Positions 17,201 through 27,222 of a stretch of 64,000 nt of DNA are shown here, one piece after another. The stretch is from Mycobacterium asiaticum (GTDB taxonomy: Bacteria; Actinomycetota; Actinomycetes; Mycobacteriales; Mycobacteriaceae), in NCBI RefSeq assembly GCF_001668675.1, contig NZ_LZKQ01000008.1:30093-94092 (forward strand), read 5' to 3'. A program made the translations under genes and the position numbers. The first letter of the stretch is position 1. Each line of letters begins with the position of its first letter. The notes under the pieces are model-generated. The model was given only the letters and a program-made list of their open reading frames with translations. It had not been told where the DNA came from and made no database searches.

Positions 17201-18316
17201 TCAGAGCAGCTCTATCAAGGGGATCGCCATTTCGGCCTCGGTGCCGGCGCCGTGGAAACCGACGAGGCGAGCCGTCTCCGGTGGTTCGTGGTCAGTAGCC
17301 AACACCGCGGAATCGCCGGTGCAGACCACCACGACGTCACCTATCCGGGGGAGGTGCCGGGGATCCATCGGGCCGAACAGGCCCGACGCAACGGCTTCGT
17401 TGCGGGCCAGCACGTCAGCTTGACCGGCGAGGATTTCGCGCCACGCGTCCAGCACGTCGGCCGCCGCACCTGGCTGGGTGTGCAGATACCGAACGCGAGG
17501 TTCACCGGCGACCACGCGGATGCCCGCGCGCAGCCGTGGGTCGGTGTCCAGGTCGATGCGCGCGTCCGGCGGCACGTTCAGGCCGCCATGGTCGGCGGTC
17601 ACCAGCAACGCCGCACCGGCCGGCATCGACTCGACCAGCCTGCTGAGCAGCGCATCGACCCGAGCAGCCGCTTCGTGCCATTCGATGGACCCAACGCCGA
17701 AGAGATGCGCCGCGGTGTCCAGGTCTGCGGTGTAGCCGTACACCAGGCCCGGTGCGGCACGCAGCTCGTCGATAATGCGCTGGGCGTAGTCGTCATCGGA
17801 TCGGGCGGGGACGAAATGCGCGCCGCGGTAGGCAGCTTCGGTCAGGCCGCTGCCGATGAACCATTCCGGTAGCACCGCACGCGCGCCGACCCCGGCGCGT
17901 GCCATCCGCTCGAACCAGGTGGGCACGGGCTGCCACTGGTCCGGCGGTGGTTCGTCACGCCACCGGATGTGGCTGAGCACGCGGTCGGTGCCGGGGATGT
18001 TGAGTGTGAAGCCCAGGATGCCGTGTTCACCGGGCTGGGCGCCGGTACCCAAAGACACCAGGCTGGTCGGCGTGGTGGACGGGAAAGTGCAGGACAGCCG
18101 GCGCAGCCGGCCCATGTCGCCGGCCAACACGGCGGCGAGCAGCGGCGCGTCGCCGGCCAGCTCCGGCAAGAGGTGCCAGCCCAATCCGTCGACGAGCACC
18201 ACCGCCACCCGGTTGACGGCACCGATCGAGGCCCACAGGTCAAGGGAGTCGTCGGCCCCAGGTACGCCCAGCAGCGCGGCCGTGCTCGGCAGTACCTCGC
18301 ATATGGAGTTGGGCAC
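17201..18316 (-). CDS. Alkaline phosphatase-fold phosphodiesterase / nucleotide pyrophosphatase
   Basis: This protein of about 371 residues belongs to the type I phosphodiesterase/nucleotide pyrophosphatase family. Metal-binding and catalytic motifs are AVVLVDGLGWHLL (first Asp), FPSTTPTSLVSL (nucleophile Thr), DLDTAAHLFG and LLVTADHGGLNVP (Asp-His). The substrate is unknown. The frame opens much further upstream, but that part is antisense to hypB. GTG 18316 gives a start at PNSICEVLP; GTG 18340 would overlap the hypB TGA (GTGA) and add eight residues. It follows hypB on the same strand and converges with the SDR gene, leaving 12 bases. Confidence 0.8.
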   Translation of the reverse strand: MPNSICEVLPSTAALLGVPGADDSLDLWASIGAVNRVAVVLVDGLGWHLLPELAGDAPLLAAVLAGDMGRLRRLSCTFPSTTPTSLVSLGTGAQPGEHGILGFTLNIPGTDRVLSHIRWRDEPPPDQWQPVPTWFERMARAGVGARAVLPEWFIGSGLTEAAYRGAHFVPARSDDDYAQRIIDELRAAPGLVYGYTADLDTAAHLFGVGSIEWHEAAARVDALLSRLVESMPAGAALLVTADHGGLNVPPDARIDLDTDPRLRAGIRVVAGEPRVRYLHTQPGAAADVLDAWREILAGQADVLARNEAVASGLFGPMDPRHLPRIGDVVVVCTGDSAVLATDHEPPETARLVGFHGAGTEAEMAIPLIELL

Positions 18317-18336
18317 GACGCCAGTGTGGCAGAAAG

Positions 18337-19095
18337 TCACGCGGGCAAGGTGCGGTCCGCGAATCGTCGTAACCAGCCGAACCAGGCGGTCATTCCGGTG
18401 CCGGTGCGGGCGCTGATCGGCAGCACCGTGGCGGCCGGGTTCACCTGACGGACGTGTGCGATGTAGGCGTCGACGTCGACATCCAGATAGGGCACCAGAT
18501 CTATCTTGTTGAGCAGAACCAGGTCGACCGCGCGGAACATGACCGAGTATTTCAGCGGTTTGTCCTCGCCCTCGGTGACCGAATAGACCATCGCCTTGGC
18601 GTGTTCGCCGACGTCGAACTCCGCCGGGCACACCAGGTTGCCGACGTTTTCGATGATCACCAGATCCAGGTTCGGCAGGTCCAGGCCGGGCAGGGCCCGG
18701 TTGACCATCGGCGCGTCGAGGTGGCACTCGCCGCCGAAACCGTTGCTGGTGTTGACCAGTGATACCTGGGCGCCACGCCCACTGAGTTTGGCGGCATCCA
18801 GGTCGGTCGCGATGTCACCCTCGATCACGCCGATGGCGAGTTCACCGGCGAGCTCGTCCAGCGTCGCCTGCAACACGGTCGTCTTGCCCGAGCCGGGTGA
18901 GCTCATCAGGTTGAGCGCCCGAATCCCGTTGTTGTCGAAAGCGGCACGATTGAAGTCGGCCCGCACGTCGTTCTCCGTGAAGATTTCCTCCAGCACCTCG
19001 GCGCGCTGCGCACCAGTGTCGTAGTGACTGTGGTCGCCGTGGTCTTGCTGATGGCTGTGCACGGTCCCATCGTCGTGGCGGTGGAATCTGCCCAT
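18337..19095 (-). CDS. hypB: HypB: GTPase for nickel insertion
   Basis: This 252-residue metallochaperone has a His-rich N-terminus (HRHDDG, HSHQQDHGDHSHY) suited to nickel storage. The SIMIBI GTPase domain follows: P-loop SSPGSGKT, GDIATDLDA, NVGNLVCPAEFD with the nickel/zinc-site Cys, and NKIDLVP for guanine recognition. HypB delivers nickel to [NiFe] hydrogenases with HypA. The adjacent nickel/cobalt permease NicT fits. The ATG at 19095 is preferred to the in-frame GTG at 19104 because GAAAGG lies 8 bases upstream. No hydrogenase structural genes are in the window. Confidence 0.9.
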   Translation of the reverse strand: MGRFHRHDDGTVHSHQQDHGDHSHYDTGAQRAEVLEEIFTENDVRADFNRAAFDNNGIRALNLMSSPGSGKTTVLQATLDELAGELAIGVIEGDIATDLDAAKLSGRGAQVSLVNTSNGFGGECHLDAPMVNRALPGLDLPNLDLVIIENVGNLVCPAEFDVGEHAKAMVYSVTEGEDKPLKYSVMFRAVDLVLLNKIDLVPYLDVDVDAYIAHVRQVNPAATVLPISARTGTGMTAWFGWLRRFADRTLPA

Positions 19096-19118
19096 TGCGA
19101 GCACCTTTCACGAGACGG

Positions 19119-20219
19119 TCAGGGCGATTCGGCAGCAGCGGCCGAAATCCACTTTTCCTCAATACGACCGTAGCGCCACACCAGCAGGGCCAGCGCCCAG
19201 GCGGCCACGAACATTCCCACCAGGACGAAGCCGATCGTGTTGAGGTCCAGACCCGCCAACCAATCCCAGAACGGGCCCTGCCAATGGAGCTGCTCGGCGA
19301 ACAGGCCGAGCAACTCCACGGTGCCGATCAGCAACGCGACCACCACGGATAGGCCGGTGATCGCGATGTTGTAGTAGATCTTTCGCACGGGGTTGGCGAA
19401 CGCCCACCCGTACGCGAAGTTCATGAAAGAGCCGTCGACGGTGTCCAACAAGCACATTCCCGCGGCGAAAAGCACCGGCAGGCACAGGATGGCGTACCAG
19501 GGCAGGCCGGACGCCGCGGTGGTGCCGGCCAGCACCAACAGGGCGATCTCGGTGGCGGTATCGAAACCCAGGCCGAACAGGATCCCAACCGGGTACATGT
19601 GCCAGGACTTACCGATCGACCTGGTGAAGCGGCCGAGAAAACGGTTGAGCAAGCCGCGGTTGTCCAGCTGCCGCTCGAGTTCGGCTTCGCTGAAGATGCC
19701 TTGACGCAGTCTGATGAAGACCCGCATGACGCCGATCAGCACGAGGACATTGAGGATCGCGATCAGATAGAGGAACAGCCCTGAGACACCGGTGCCGATC
19801 ACGCCCGTGTAGTGGCGCAGCTGCGAGTCGTCCTGCTGTACCGGTCCGACAACGGCCCGTAACCCGAAGGCCAACAGCAGGGCCAGCGCGAACACCACGG
19901 TGGAATGGCCCAGCGAGAAGAAGAATCCGACGGCGAGTGGTCGTTGCCCGTCGTCCATCAGCTTGCGGGTCGTGTTGTCGATTGCCGCGATATGGTCGGC
20001 ATCGAAGGCGTGTCGCAAGCCCAGGGTGTATGCGGTGAGGCCGATGCCGACCCCGAAAGCCTTGCCGCCCAGCGTCAAATGGGCCGGCTCCACGATCAAC
20101 AGCAGCGTCGCCCAACCGATCAGGTGCAGCCCGGCGATGACGGCGAACATCGTTCCCAGTCGCCACCACTGCACTGACGACAGAACCATCGTCGTCCGAA
20201 CGGCATCAGGGGAAGTCAC
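19119..20219 (-). CDS. nicT: NiCoT-family nickel/cobalt permease
   Basis: This 366-residue permease has about eight membrane segments and the family signature RHAFDADHIAAID (residues 69-81) in the second helix, whose His/Asp residues select Ni2+ or Co2+. Further NiCoT motifs are LGHSTVVF and LGFDTATE. It corresponds to Rv2856. Lying 23 bases upstream of hypB, it probably supplies nickel, and possibly cobalt for the cob genes nearby. The GTG at 20219 is used; an internal ATG at 20189 is an alternative start. Confidence 0.92.
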   Translation of the reverse strand: MTSPDAVRTTMVLSSVQWWRLGTMFAVIAGLHLIGWATLLLIVEPAHLTLGGKAFGVGIGLTAYTLGLRHAFDADHIAAIDNTTRKLMDDGQRPLAVGFFFSLGHSTVVFALALLLAFGLRAVVGPVQQDDSQLRHYTGVIGTGVSGLFLYLIAILNVLVLIGVMRVFIRLRQGIFSEAELERQLDNRGLLNRFLGRFTRSIGKSWHMYPVGILFGLGFDTATEIALLVLAGTTAASGLPWYAILCLPVLFAAGMCLLDTVDGSFMNFAYGWAFANPVRKIYYNIAITGLSVVVALLIGTVELLGLFAEQLHWQGPFWDWLAGLDLNTIGFVLVGMFVAAWALALLVWRYGRIEEKWISAAAAESP

Positions 20220-20228
20220 CGGCCGGCG

Positions 20229-21608
20229 TCAGTCCAGGCCCAGCAGAGCGTTCTCGACCACCTCGGACAGCGCCGGGTGAATCCAGTACTGACCGCGCGC
20301 CATCTCGTGGGCGGTGAGCCCGAAGCTCATCGCCTGGATCAGCGGCTGAATGAGCGACGAAGCCTGATATCCCATGAAATGCGCACCCAGCAGCTTGCCG
20401 GTGCCGCGCTCGGCGATCAGCTTGAGCACCCCGGTGGTGTCCTCCATCGCCCACCCGTAGGCGACGTCACCGTAATCCTGCAACTTCACCGAAATGTCGT
20501 ATCCCTGCGCCAACGCCTGGTTTTCGGTCAGCCCGACGCTGGCCAACTGGGGGTCGGTGAAGACCGCCGACGGGACGAACCGGTGGTCGGTGACCTGCAT
20601 CGAACCGGTGTCGTCCCAGTCGCACAGCAGGTTGTGCTGCACCACCCGGGCCTCATGGTTGGCCACGTGCTTGAGCTGGTACGGCGAGGAGACATCGCCC
20701 AGCGCGAAAACGTTGCGCGCCGAGGTCCTTTGGTATTCGTCCACCACCACCCGGCCGTGCGCGACGTCGACACCGGCCTGTTCGACGTCCAGCAGATCGG
20801 AGTTGGCGACGCGGCCCGTCGCCACCAGCAGCAGGTCGGCGTCGAGGGTGCTGCCGTCGTCCAGCTCGAGTGCCACGCCGTGGCCGCGGTTCTCGGCGTT
20901 GACCACATTGCGCAATGCGCGCAGCTCCCATTTGTTGGACGCGATGCGGGTGAACCGCTCGCAGATGGCGTCGTCGGAGTGCTTCAGTAGGGTGCCGCCA
21001 CGCATGATGATGGTCACCCGCACCCCGAGGGCGGAGAAGACGTGCGCGAATTCCGCTGCTACGTAACCGCTTCCGACGATCGCCAGGTGCTCGGGCAGTT
21101 CCGGGATGCGCATCACGGTGTCGCTGGTGTGGTAAGTGACGCCGGACGCCGCGATGGCCGGCGGAACCGTGGGCCGGGAGCCCGTCGCGATCACCACCTG
21201 ATCCGCGGTGAACTCGTCGCCGCCGTCGGTGCGCAGCAGGTAACGGCCGTCGGACTGGACCGGCCCGAACCGGGTGTGCTGGCCGTAGACGTCGACGTTG
21301 GGTAGCGCCCGCCGATAATCCTCGCCGCTGTGCGCGATCGGGTCGATGCGTCCGAAGATGCGCGAAACGATGTCATCCCAACGCACCCCGTCGATGTGCG
21401 CGTCCACGCCGTAGCGCGCGGCTTCCCGGACGGTCTGTGCCACCTCGGCGGCATAGACGAACATCTTGGTCGGGATGCACCCGACGTTCAGGCAGGTGCC
21501 GCCGAAGGTGCCCTGTTCGCAGATCGCCACCCGCCTGTTGGTGAACCGTTGGTCGACAATGGTGTTGCCCGACCCGGTTCCGATGATGGCAATGTCGTAG
21601 GTCTCCAT
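20229..21608 (-). CDS. mtr: Mycothione reductase
   Basis: This 459-residue FAD-dependent pyridine nucleotide-disulfide oxidoreductase keeps mycothiol reduced in actinobacteria. The N-terminal FAD site is IIGTGSGN; the redox disulfide is GGTCLNVGCIPTK with Cys39 and Cys44. The second FAD motif is FALGDVSS, and the C-terminal dimer motif HPALSEVVENALL carries the catalytic His. Length equals Rv2855. It lies 9 bases upstream of nicT and 9 bases downstream of the hydrolase gene, so the minus-strand genes from 22613 to 17201 may be one transcript. Confidence 0.95.
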   Translation of the reverse strand: METYDIAIIGTGSGNTIVDQRFTNRRVAICEQGTFGGTCLNVGCIPTKMFVYAAEVAQTVREAARYGVDAHIDGVRWDDIVSRIFGRIDPIAHSGEDYRRALPNVDVYGQHTRFGPVQSDGRYLLRTDGGDEFTADQVVIATGSRPTVPPAIAASGVTYHTSDTVMRIPELPEHLAIVGSGYVAAEFAHVFSALGVRVTIIMRGGTLLKHSDDAICERFTRIASNKWELRALRNVVNAENRGHGVALELDDGSTLDADLLLVATGRVANSDLLDVEQAGVDVAHGRVVVDEYQRTSARNVFALGDVSSPYQLKHVANHEARVVQHNLLCDWDDTGSMQVTDHRFVPSAVFTDPQLASVGLTENQALAQGYDISVKLQDYGDVAYGWAMEDTTGVLKLIAERGTGKLLGAHFMGYQASSLIQPLIQAMSFGLTAHEMARGQYWIHPALSEVVENALLGLD

Positions 21609-21617
21609 TTGGGCTGC

Positions 21618-22613
21618 TTACCCTTTCCCGGACAATGCCGAGGCGGTGCTGAGGTAGTCGTCGAGCCAGCGGTCGAGATGGCGATAGGCTATCCGGCGCG
21701 GCTGTTCCAGGGACAGGAACACATCGTGTTTGGCGTCGGCCACCGGGATGATGGTGCTGCGGTTGCCGATACAGCCCGCCCAGCGGGCGATCTGACTGAC
21801 GTCGAGCACCGCGTCGCCGCGTTGCAGGGCGGCCGGTCCGGCGTCCTCGCTGACCGTGTGATCCGACCGCAGAATCAGGTTCGGCACACCCACGTCGAGT
21901 CCGCGGTGCAGCCGCGCGTGGCCGCGGCGTATCGCATGCAACCAGCCAAATGTCACCGGAAACCCGCCCAGCGGCTTCCACTCCAGGTTGTAGTCGAACT
22001 CGCCGTGGTAGTCGCGGTGCAGGCTGGATCCGTAGCCGCCGGTACCGCTGGCTCGCGCGATCCCCTTGCTGCGCATGCGCGACACCGCCGCGATGGTCGC
22101 CGTGGTCACGCCGAGCCGCAGGATGGCGCGGCCCTGCAGATCCAGGAACGGGCTGTTGAGCACCAGGCCCGTCACTCCGTTCATCGCGTCCTTGCGGCGC
22201 AGCCGGTCCAGCCACAGCGACACGATCAGGCCACCTGCCGAATGCCCGTACATCAGCACCTGGGCTTTCGGAGACTGCTCGCGGATCAGGGTCACGGCTC
22301 GGCTGAGCTCGGCGTCGTAGTAGGCGAGATCGGTGGTGAAGTGCGGCGTCTGGCCCGGCCGCCGGGATCTGCCGCACTTGCGCAGGTCGAGTGCGTAGAA
22401 CGTGAGGCCGCGCTCGGCGAAGTGGTCGGCCAGCGCGGTGTTGAAGAAGTAGTCCGTATAGCCGTGTACTGCCAGCACCGCCCGGTCCGCCGAAGGGCTG
22501 TCGCCGCGCCGGATCAGCGTCGCGACGACCTCGCCCTCACCGTCGGGATCGGGTCCCAGCGCAATGGTGCATTGCCAGTAACCGGGCAGGACATCGGGCA
22601 CCCAGCCAGTCAC
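21618..22613 (-). CDS. Alpha/beta hydrolase, monoacylglycerol-lipase-like (Rv2854-like)
   Basis: This 331-residue serine hydrolase has VLAVHGYTDYFF (oxyanion region), nucleophile elbow GHSAGG in AQVLMYGHSAGGLIVSLW, an Asp in NLILRSDHTVSEDAG and the final His in VADAKHDVFLSLEQ. The triad is complete. It resembles lysophospholipase/monoacylglycerol lipase proteins and Rv2854; the substrate is unknown. GTG 22613 is chosen as the start; the frame runs further upstream only as antisense to mqo. The gene is divergent from mqo with 115 bases between. Confidence 0.85.
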   Translation of the reverse strand: MTGWVPDVLPGYWQCTIALGPDPDGEGEVVATLIRRGDSPSADRAVLAVHGYTDYFFNTALADHFAERGLTFYALDLRKCGRSRRPGQTPHFTTDLAYYDAELSRAVTLIREQSPKAQVLMYGHSAGGLIVSLWLDRLRRKDAMNGVTGLVLNSPFLDLQGRAILRLGVTTATIAAVSRMRSKGIARASGTGGYGSSLHRDYHGEFDYNLEWKPLGGFPVTFGWLHAIRRGHARLHRGLDVGVPNLILRSDHTVSEDAGPAALQRGDAVLDVSQIARWAGCIGNRSTIIPVADAKHDVFLSLEQPRRIAYRHLDRWLDDYLSTASALSGKG

Positions 22614-22728
22614 GCAGGCAAGCTTAGAGCGCGATCGGAGTCGCCGCCGGTCCGCCGCCCGGCGAGGGCGCCGCCACCGGCGATAACCTTGGTGAACCGC
22701 CACGCCTCGAGGAAGGACCGACCACCCG

Positions 22729-24210
22729 GTGGCAAAGCTGACCAGAACCGACGTCGTACTGGTGGGTGCCGGCATCATGAGCGCCACCCTGGGTGCGATT
22801 CTGCGGCGGCTGGAACCGGATTGGTCGATCACCGTCGTCGAGCGGCTGGACGGCGTCGGAGCCGAGAGCAGCGGCCCGTGGAACAACGCTGGCACCGGGC
22901 ACGCGGGACTGTGCGAAATGAACTACACCCCGGCCCGGCCCGACGGATCGATCGACATCACCAAGGCGGTCTTCGTCAACGAGCAGTTCCAGGTCACCCG
23001 CCAGTTCTGGGCCTACGCGGCGGAAAACGGCATCCTGACCGACGTCCGGGGCTTTCTGAACCCCGTTCCGCACGTGAGCTTCGTCCGCGGTGCGGACGGG
23101 GTTTCCTATCTGCGCCGGCGCCGCGAGGCGTTGGTGCACAATCCGTTGTTCGCCGAAACCGAGTTGATCGAGGATCCCGACGAGTTCGCCCGTCGGTTGC
23201 CGCTGATGGCCGCCGAGCGGGATTTCGCCGAACCGGTGGCCCTGAACTGGGCGACCGACGGCACCGACGTCGACTTCGGCGCGCTGTCGCGGCAGCTGAT
23301 CGGCTATTGCGCGCGCACCGGCGCGGCAGTGTGGTTCGGTCACGAGGTGCGGGACCTGTCCCGCCAGGGCGACGGCAGCTGGACGTTGACCGTCGTCAAC
23401 CGCCGCACCGGGGACAAGCGCAAACTCAACGGCAGGTTCGTCTTCGTCGGCGCCGGCGGTGACGCGCTGCCCGTCCTGCAGAAGGCCGGCATCGCCGAGA
23501 TCAAAGGCTTCGCGGGTTTCCCGATCGGCGGCCGGTTCCTGCGCGCTGCCCGCCCCGCGCTCACCGCGGCGCATCGAGCCAAGGTGTACGGCAGCCCGGC
23601 GCCGGGAGCGCCCCCGTTGGGCGCGCTGCACCTGGATCTGCGTTTCGTCAACGGCAGGCCGTGGCTGGTGTTCGGGCCCTACGCCGGGTGGTCGCCGAAG
23701 TTCCTGAAGCACGGGCACTTCAGCGATCTGCCACGCTCGATCCGGCCCGACAACCTGGTGTCGATGCTCGGCGTCGGAGTACGGGAGGTGACCTTGGTCG
23801 GTTATCTGATCGGCCAGCTGCGGCTGACCGGTCCCGCTCGCATTGCCGCACTGCGCGAATTCGTGCCTAGCGCAGTTGGTTCGGACTGGGAGCTGACGGT
23901 GGCCGGCCAGCGGGTGCAGGTGATCCGGCGGGACAAGGGCCACGGCGGGGTGCTGGAGTTCGGCACCACGATCGTGGGTGCCGCCGACGGCAGCATCGCC
24001 GGGCTGCTGGGTGGTTCGCCGGGCGCCTCGACCGCCGTCCCGGCGATGCTCGATGTGCTGCAACGGTGTTTCGCGGCGCGGTATCAGTCGTGGTTGCCGA
24101 CGCTGAAGGAGATCGTGCCGTCACTGGGAGCCCGGTTGTCCGATGAGCCGGCGTTCTACGACGAACTGCGTTCGTGGACGGGCAAGGCTCTGCAGCTGGA
24201 CGCGGCATGA
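22729..24210 (+). CDS. mqo: Malate:quinone oxidoreductase
   Basis: This 493-residue FAD enzyme oxidises malate to oxaloacetate and passes electrons to the quinone pool. The N-terminal dinucleotide site is [17 protein letters not shown] and the family signature is [23 protein letters not shown] 22729 follows a good ribosome site (GAGGAAGGA). It corresponds to Rv2852c. PE_PGRS48, which separates mqo from Rv2854 in M. tuberculosis, is absent here. Confidence 0.95.
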   Translation: MAKLTRTDVVLVGAGIMSATLGAILRRLEPDWSITVVERLDGVGAESSGPWNNAGTGHAGLCEMNYTPARPDGSIDITKAVFVNEQFQVTRQFWAYAAENGILTDVRGFLNPVPHVSFVRGADGVSYLRRRREALVHNPLFAETELIEDPDEFARRLPLMAAERDFAEPVALNWATDGTDVDFGALSRQLIGYCARTGAAVWFGHEVRDLSRQGDGSWTLTVVNRRTGDKRKLNGRFVFVGAGGDALPVLQKAGIAEIKGFAGFPIGGRFLRAARPALTAAHRAKVYGSPAPGAPPLGALHLDLRFVNGRPWLVFGPYAGWSPKFLKHGHFSDLPRSIRPDNLVSMLGVGVREVTLVGYLIGQLRLTGPARIAALREFVPSAVGSDWELTVAGQRVQVIRRDKGHGGVLEFGTTIVGAADGSIAGLLGGSPGASTAVPAMLDVLQRCFAARYQSWLPTLKEIVPSLGARLSDEPAFYDELRSWTGKALQLDAA

Positions 24211-24282
24211 GTCGCGCCGGCGACGATGCAGAGCGCAGGGATGCTGTGGGGGCACCTCCCGCTCGCGGGGTGAGCGGCGCAA
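24211..24282. repeat. Intergenic repeat-like sequence between mqo and GNAT gene
   Basis: This 72-base spacer contains GCCGGCGACGATGCAGAGCG and the inverted pair CACCTCCCGCTCGCGGGGTG. I recall similar strings in many mycobacterial intergenic spaces, so this looks like a dispersed element rather than a unique promoter. That recognition is from memory and needs a search. Confidence 0.45.
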
Positions 24283-24753
24283 ATGAGTGAAGCTCTGCGC
24301 CGCGTCTGGGCCAAAGACCTTGATGCGCAAATACTTTACGAATTGCTCAAGCTCCGGGTGGAGGTGTTCGTGGTAGAACAGGCCTGCCCGTACCCCGAAC
24401 TTGACGGGCGTGATCTGCTCGCCGAGACTCGGCACTTCTGGCTGGAAACGACTGAGGGGGAAGTCATCTGCACGCTGCGGTTGATGGAGGAACACGCCGG
24501 CGGGGAGAAGGTGTTCCGGATCGGCCGGGTGTGCACCAAACGCACCGCCCGCAACCAGGGCCACGCCACCCGGTTACTGCGTGCCGCGCTCGCCGAGGTC
24601 GGCGACTACCCTTGCCGCATCGACGCGCAGAAGTACCTCAGTGACATGTACGCCCAGCACGGGTTCGTCCGTGACGGCGCCGATTTCCTCGACGACGGCA
24701 TACCGCACGTGCCGATGCTCAAGCCCGGCACCGGGCCGGCGGGGGCGCGGTGA
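24283..24753 (+). CDS. ElaA-type GNAT acetyltransferase (Rv2851c-like)
   Basis: This 156-residue protein fits the ElaA branch of GNAT proteins. It has the N-terminal [18 protein letters not shown] typical of ElaA, acetyl-CoA motif [18 protein letters not shown] (about residues 82-99) and the ending [21 protein letters not shown]. The substrate is unknown. Its TGA overlaps the GTG of the chelatase-like gene (GTGA), so it is coupled to the cobalamin genes. Confidence 0.85.
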   Translation: MSEALRRVWAKDLDAQILYELLKLRVEVFVVEQACPYPELDGRDLLAETRHFWLETTEGEVICTLRLMEEHAGGEKVFRIGRVCTKRTARNQGHATRLLRAALAEVGDYPCRIDAQKYLSDMYAQHGFVRDGADFLDDGIPHVPMLKPGTGPAGAR

Positions 24754-26591
24754 AGCCCTACCCGTTCAGCGCGATCGTCGGGCACGACCAGCTGCGGCTG
24801 GCGCTGCTGTTGTGTGCCGTCCGCCCGGAGATCGGTGGGGCGCTGATCCGCGGCGAGAAGGGCACCGCGAAGTCGACGGCGGTGCGCGGGCTGGCCGCCT
24901 TGCTGTCGAGCGCGACCGGCACCGGCGGCGCCGGGCTGGTCGAGATGCCGTTGGGCGCCACCGAGGACCGAGTGGTGGGCTCGCTGGACCTGCAGCGGGT
25001 ACTGCGCGACGGCGAGCACGCCTTCTCGCCGGGCCTGCTGGCGCGCGCCCACGGCGGCGTGCTCTACGTCGACGAGGTCAACCTGCTGCACGACCACCTG
25101 GTCGACATCCTGCTGGACGCCGCCGCGATGGGCCGGGTGCACATCGAACGGGACGGCATCTCCCATTCGCACGAGGCACGCTTCGTGCTGATCGGGACCA
25201 TGAATCCCGAAGAGGGTGAACTGCGTCCGCAGCTGCTGGACCGGTTCGGCCTCACCGTCGACGTCCAGGCCTCCCGCGATGTCGACGTGCGAGTGGAGGT
25301 GATCCGCCAGCGGATGGCCTATGAGGCCGACCCGGACGGATTCGCGGCGCGCTATGCCGACGCCGACGCCGAACTGGCCCGGCGCATCGCCGCGGCCCGG
25401 TCGATGGTCGACGATATTGTGCTGCCGGACAGCGAATTACGGCGCATCGCGGCGCTGTGCGCCGCGTTCGACGTCGACGGTATGCGGGCCGACCTGGTGG
25501 TGGCTCGCACGGCTGCGGCACATGCCGCGTGGCGCGGCGCGCACACCGTCGAGGAACAGGACATCCGGGTGGCGGCCGAGCTGGCGTTGCCGCACCGTCG
25601 CCGGCGTGACCCCTTCGACGAGCACGGCATCGACCGCGACCAGCTTGACGAAGCCTTGGCCCAGGCCGCCGCCGATGCCCAACCCGAACCCGATCCCGAA
25701 CCCGATCCCCCCGGCGGCGGTCGCTCGGAAAGCGCGGATTCACCCACGCAGCAACAGAATCGCCAAGCCAGCCCGCAACCGCCACGGCCCAGCGCGCCGC
25801 CGTCGAAGGTGTTCCGCACCAAAGCGCTGACCGTACCGGGAGTCGGTGAAGGCGCGCCCGGCCGGCGCTCGCGAGCCCGCAACGCCTCGGGAAGTGTTAT
25901 CGCTGCCGCCGATCCCGCGGACTCCGACGGGCACGGTCTGCACCTGTTCGCCACGGTGTTGTCGGCTGCCGAAAACGCCCGCGCCGCCGGGCCGTTGGCG
26001 TTGCGCCCCAACGATTTGCGTCGCGCCGTCCGCGAAGGCCGCGAGGGCAACCTGGTGATCTTCGTCGTCGACGCGTCCGGCTCGATGGCCGCCAGGGACC
26101 GGATGGCCGCGGTCGGCGGGGCCACCCTGTCGTTGTTGCGCGATGCCTATCAGCGACGCGACAAGGTCGCGGTGATCACGTTCCGCGGCGACGCTGCCAC
26201 GCTGCTGCTGCCCCCGACGTCTTCGGCGCACATCGCCGGGCGGCGGCTGGCCCGCTTCGACACCGGTGGCAGGACGCCGCTGGCCGAGGGTCTGCTGGCG
26301 GCGCGCGAACTCGTCGTCCGGGAAAGGGTGCGGGACCGGGCGCGACGGCCGCTGGTGGTGGTGCTCACCGACGGGCGTGCGACCACCGGCCCGGACCCGT
26401 TGGGCCGCAGTCGCATTGCGGCCAAGCGGCTGGTTGCCGAGGGTGCCGCCGCCGTGGTGGTGGACTGCGAGACGTCCTACGTCCGGTTGGGGCTGGCCGG
26501 ACAGCTCGCCCGCCAATTGGGCGCGCCGGTCATGCGGCTCGAACAGCTGCACGCCGAGCAGCTGACCCAGGCCGTCCGCAGCGTGGCGTAG
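24750..26591 (+). CDS. Magnesium/cobalt chelatase-like AAA+ and VWA protein (ChlI-ChlD fusion)
   Basis: This 613-residue protein has an N-terminal AAA+ domain with Walker [11 protein letters not shown] (about residues 30-39) and Walker [13 protein letters not shown]. An acidic Pro-rich linker (about 310-345, [11 protein letters not shown]) precedes a C-terminal von Willebrand A domain with MIDAS motif [12 protein letters not shown]. This is the fused ChlI/ChlD subunit, thought to work with CobN as an aerobic cobaltochelatase in actinobacteria. It corresponds to Rv2850c. It is followed by cobO after 16 bases. Confidence 0.9.
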   Translation: MKPYPFSAIVGHDQLRLALLLCAVRPEIGGALIRGEKGTAKSTAVRGLAALLSSATGTGGAGLVEMPLGATEDRVVGSLDLQRVLRDGEHAFSPGLLARAHGGVLYVDEVNLLHDHLVDILLDAAAMGRVHIERDGISHSHEARFVLIGTMNPEEGELRPQLLDRFGLTVDVQASRDVDVRVEVIRQRMAYEADPDGFAARYADADAELARRIAAARSMVDDIVLPDSELRRIAALCAAFDVDGMRADLVVARTAAAHAAWRGAHTVEEQDIRVAAELALPHRRRRDPFDEHGIDRDQLDEALAQAAADAQPEPDPEPDPPGGGRSESADSPTQQQNRQASPQPPRPSAPPSKVFRTKALTVPGVGEGAPGRRSRARNASGSVIAAADPADSDGHGLHLFATVLSAAENARAAGPLALRPNDLRRAVREGREGNLVIFVVDASGSMAARDRMAAVGGATLSLLRDAYQRRDKVAVITFRGDAATLLLPPTSSAHIAGRRLARFDTGGRTPLAEGLLAARELVVRERVRDRARRPLVVVLTDGRATTGPDPLGRSRIAAKRLVAEGAAAVVVDCETSYVRLGLAGQLARQLGAPVMRLEQLHAEQLTQAVRSVA

Positions 26592-26607
26592 GGACCGGTA
26601 ACCGACT

Positions 26608-27222
26608 ATGCCGCAGGGAAATCCGGTCGAGGTCCCGGACGACGGCCTGACCACTCGGGCCCGGCGCAACACGCCGGTGCTGGCCGTGCACACCGGCGAC
26701 GGCAAAGGTAAGTCAACGGCCGCGTTCGGAATGGCGTTGCGCGCCTGGAACGCCGGTCTCGACGTCGCGGTCTTCCAGTTCGTCAAGAGCGCGAAGTGGA
26801 AGGTGGGCGAGGAGGCGGCCTTTCGGCACCTGGGCGAGTTGCACGACCAGCAGGGCGTGGGCGGTGCGGTGGAGTGGCACAAGATGGGGGCCGGCTGGTC
26901 CTGGACCCGCAAGCACGGCAGCGAGGTCGACCGTGCGGCCGCGGCGGCCGACGGCTGGGCGGAGATCGCGCACCGATTGTCCGAGCAGCGCCACGACTTT
27001 TATGTGCTCGACGAGTTCACCTATCCGCTGAAGTGGGGTTGGGTGGACGTCGACGAGGTGGTGCGGATTCTGATCAATCGGGCAGGCCACCAGCATGTCG
27101 TGATCACCGGCCGCGACGCCCCGCCGCAACTGACCGACGCCGCCGACCTGGTGACCGAGATGACCAAGCGCAAGCACCCCATGGACGCCGGGCGGAAAGG
27201 GCAGAAGGGCATCGAGTGGTGA
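26608..27222 (+). CDS. cobO: Cob(I)yrinic acid a,c-diamide adenosyltransferase CobO
   Basis: This 204-residue CobA/CobO-type ATP:corrinoid adenosyltransferase has an N-terminal P-loop HTGDGKGKSTAAFG and the family motif FYVLDEFTYPLKWGW. It ends with MTKRKHPMDAGRKGQKGIEW, the usual C-terminus. It forms the cobalt-adenosyl bond. It corresponds to Rv2849c. The stop overlaps the cobB start (GTGA). Confidence 0.95.
   Translation: MPQGNPVEVPDDGLTTRARRNTPVLAVHTGDGKGKSTAAFGMALRAWNAGLDVAVFQFVKSAKWKVGEEAAFRHLGELHDQQGVGGAVEWHKMGAGWSWTRKHGSEVDRAAAAADGWAEIAHRLSEQRHDFYVLDEFTYPLKWGWVDVDEVVRILINRAGHQHVVITGRDAPPQLTDAADLVTEMTKRKHPMDAGRKGQKGIEW

Noticed and set aside
18338..18727. N-terminal extension of the phosphodiesterase frame to 18727
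   Set aside because: This part is antisense-frame reading through hypB; the family N-terminus starts around PNSICEVLP.
21330..23462. 710-codon plus-strand open frame
   Set aside because: It is antisense to mtr and the hydrolase, then out of frame with mqo; no recognisable motif.
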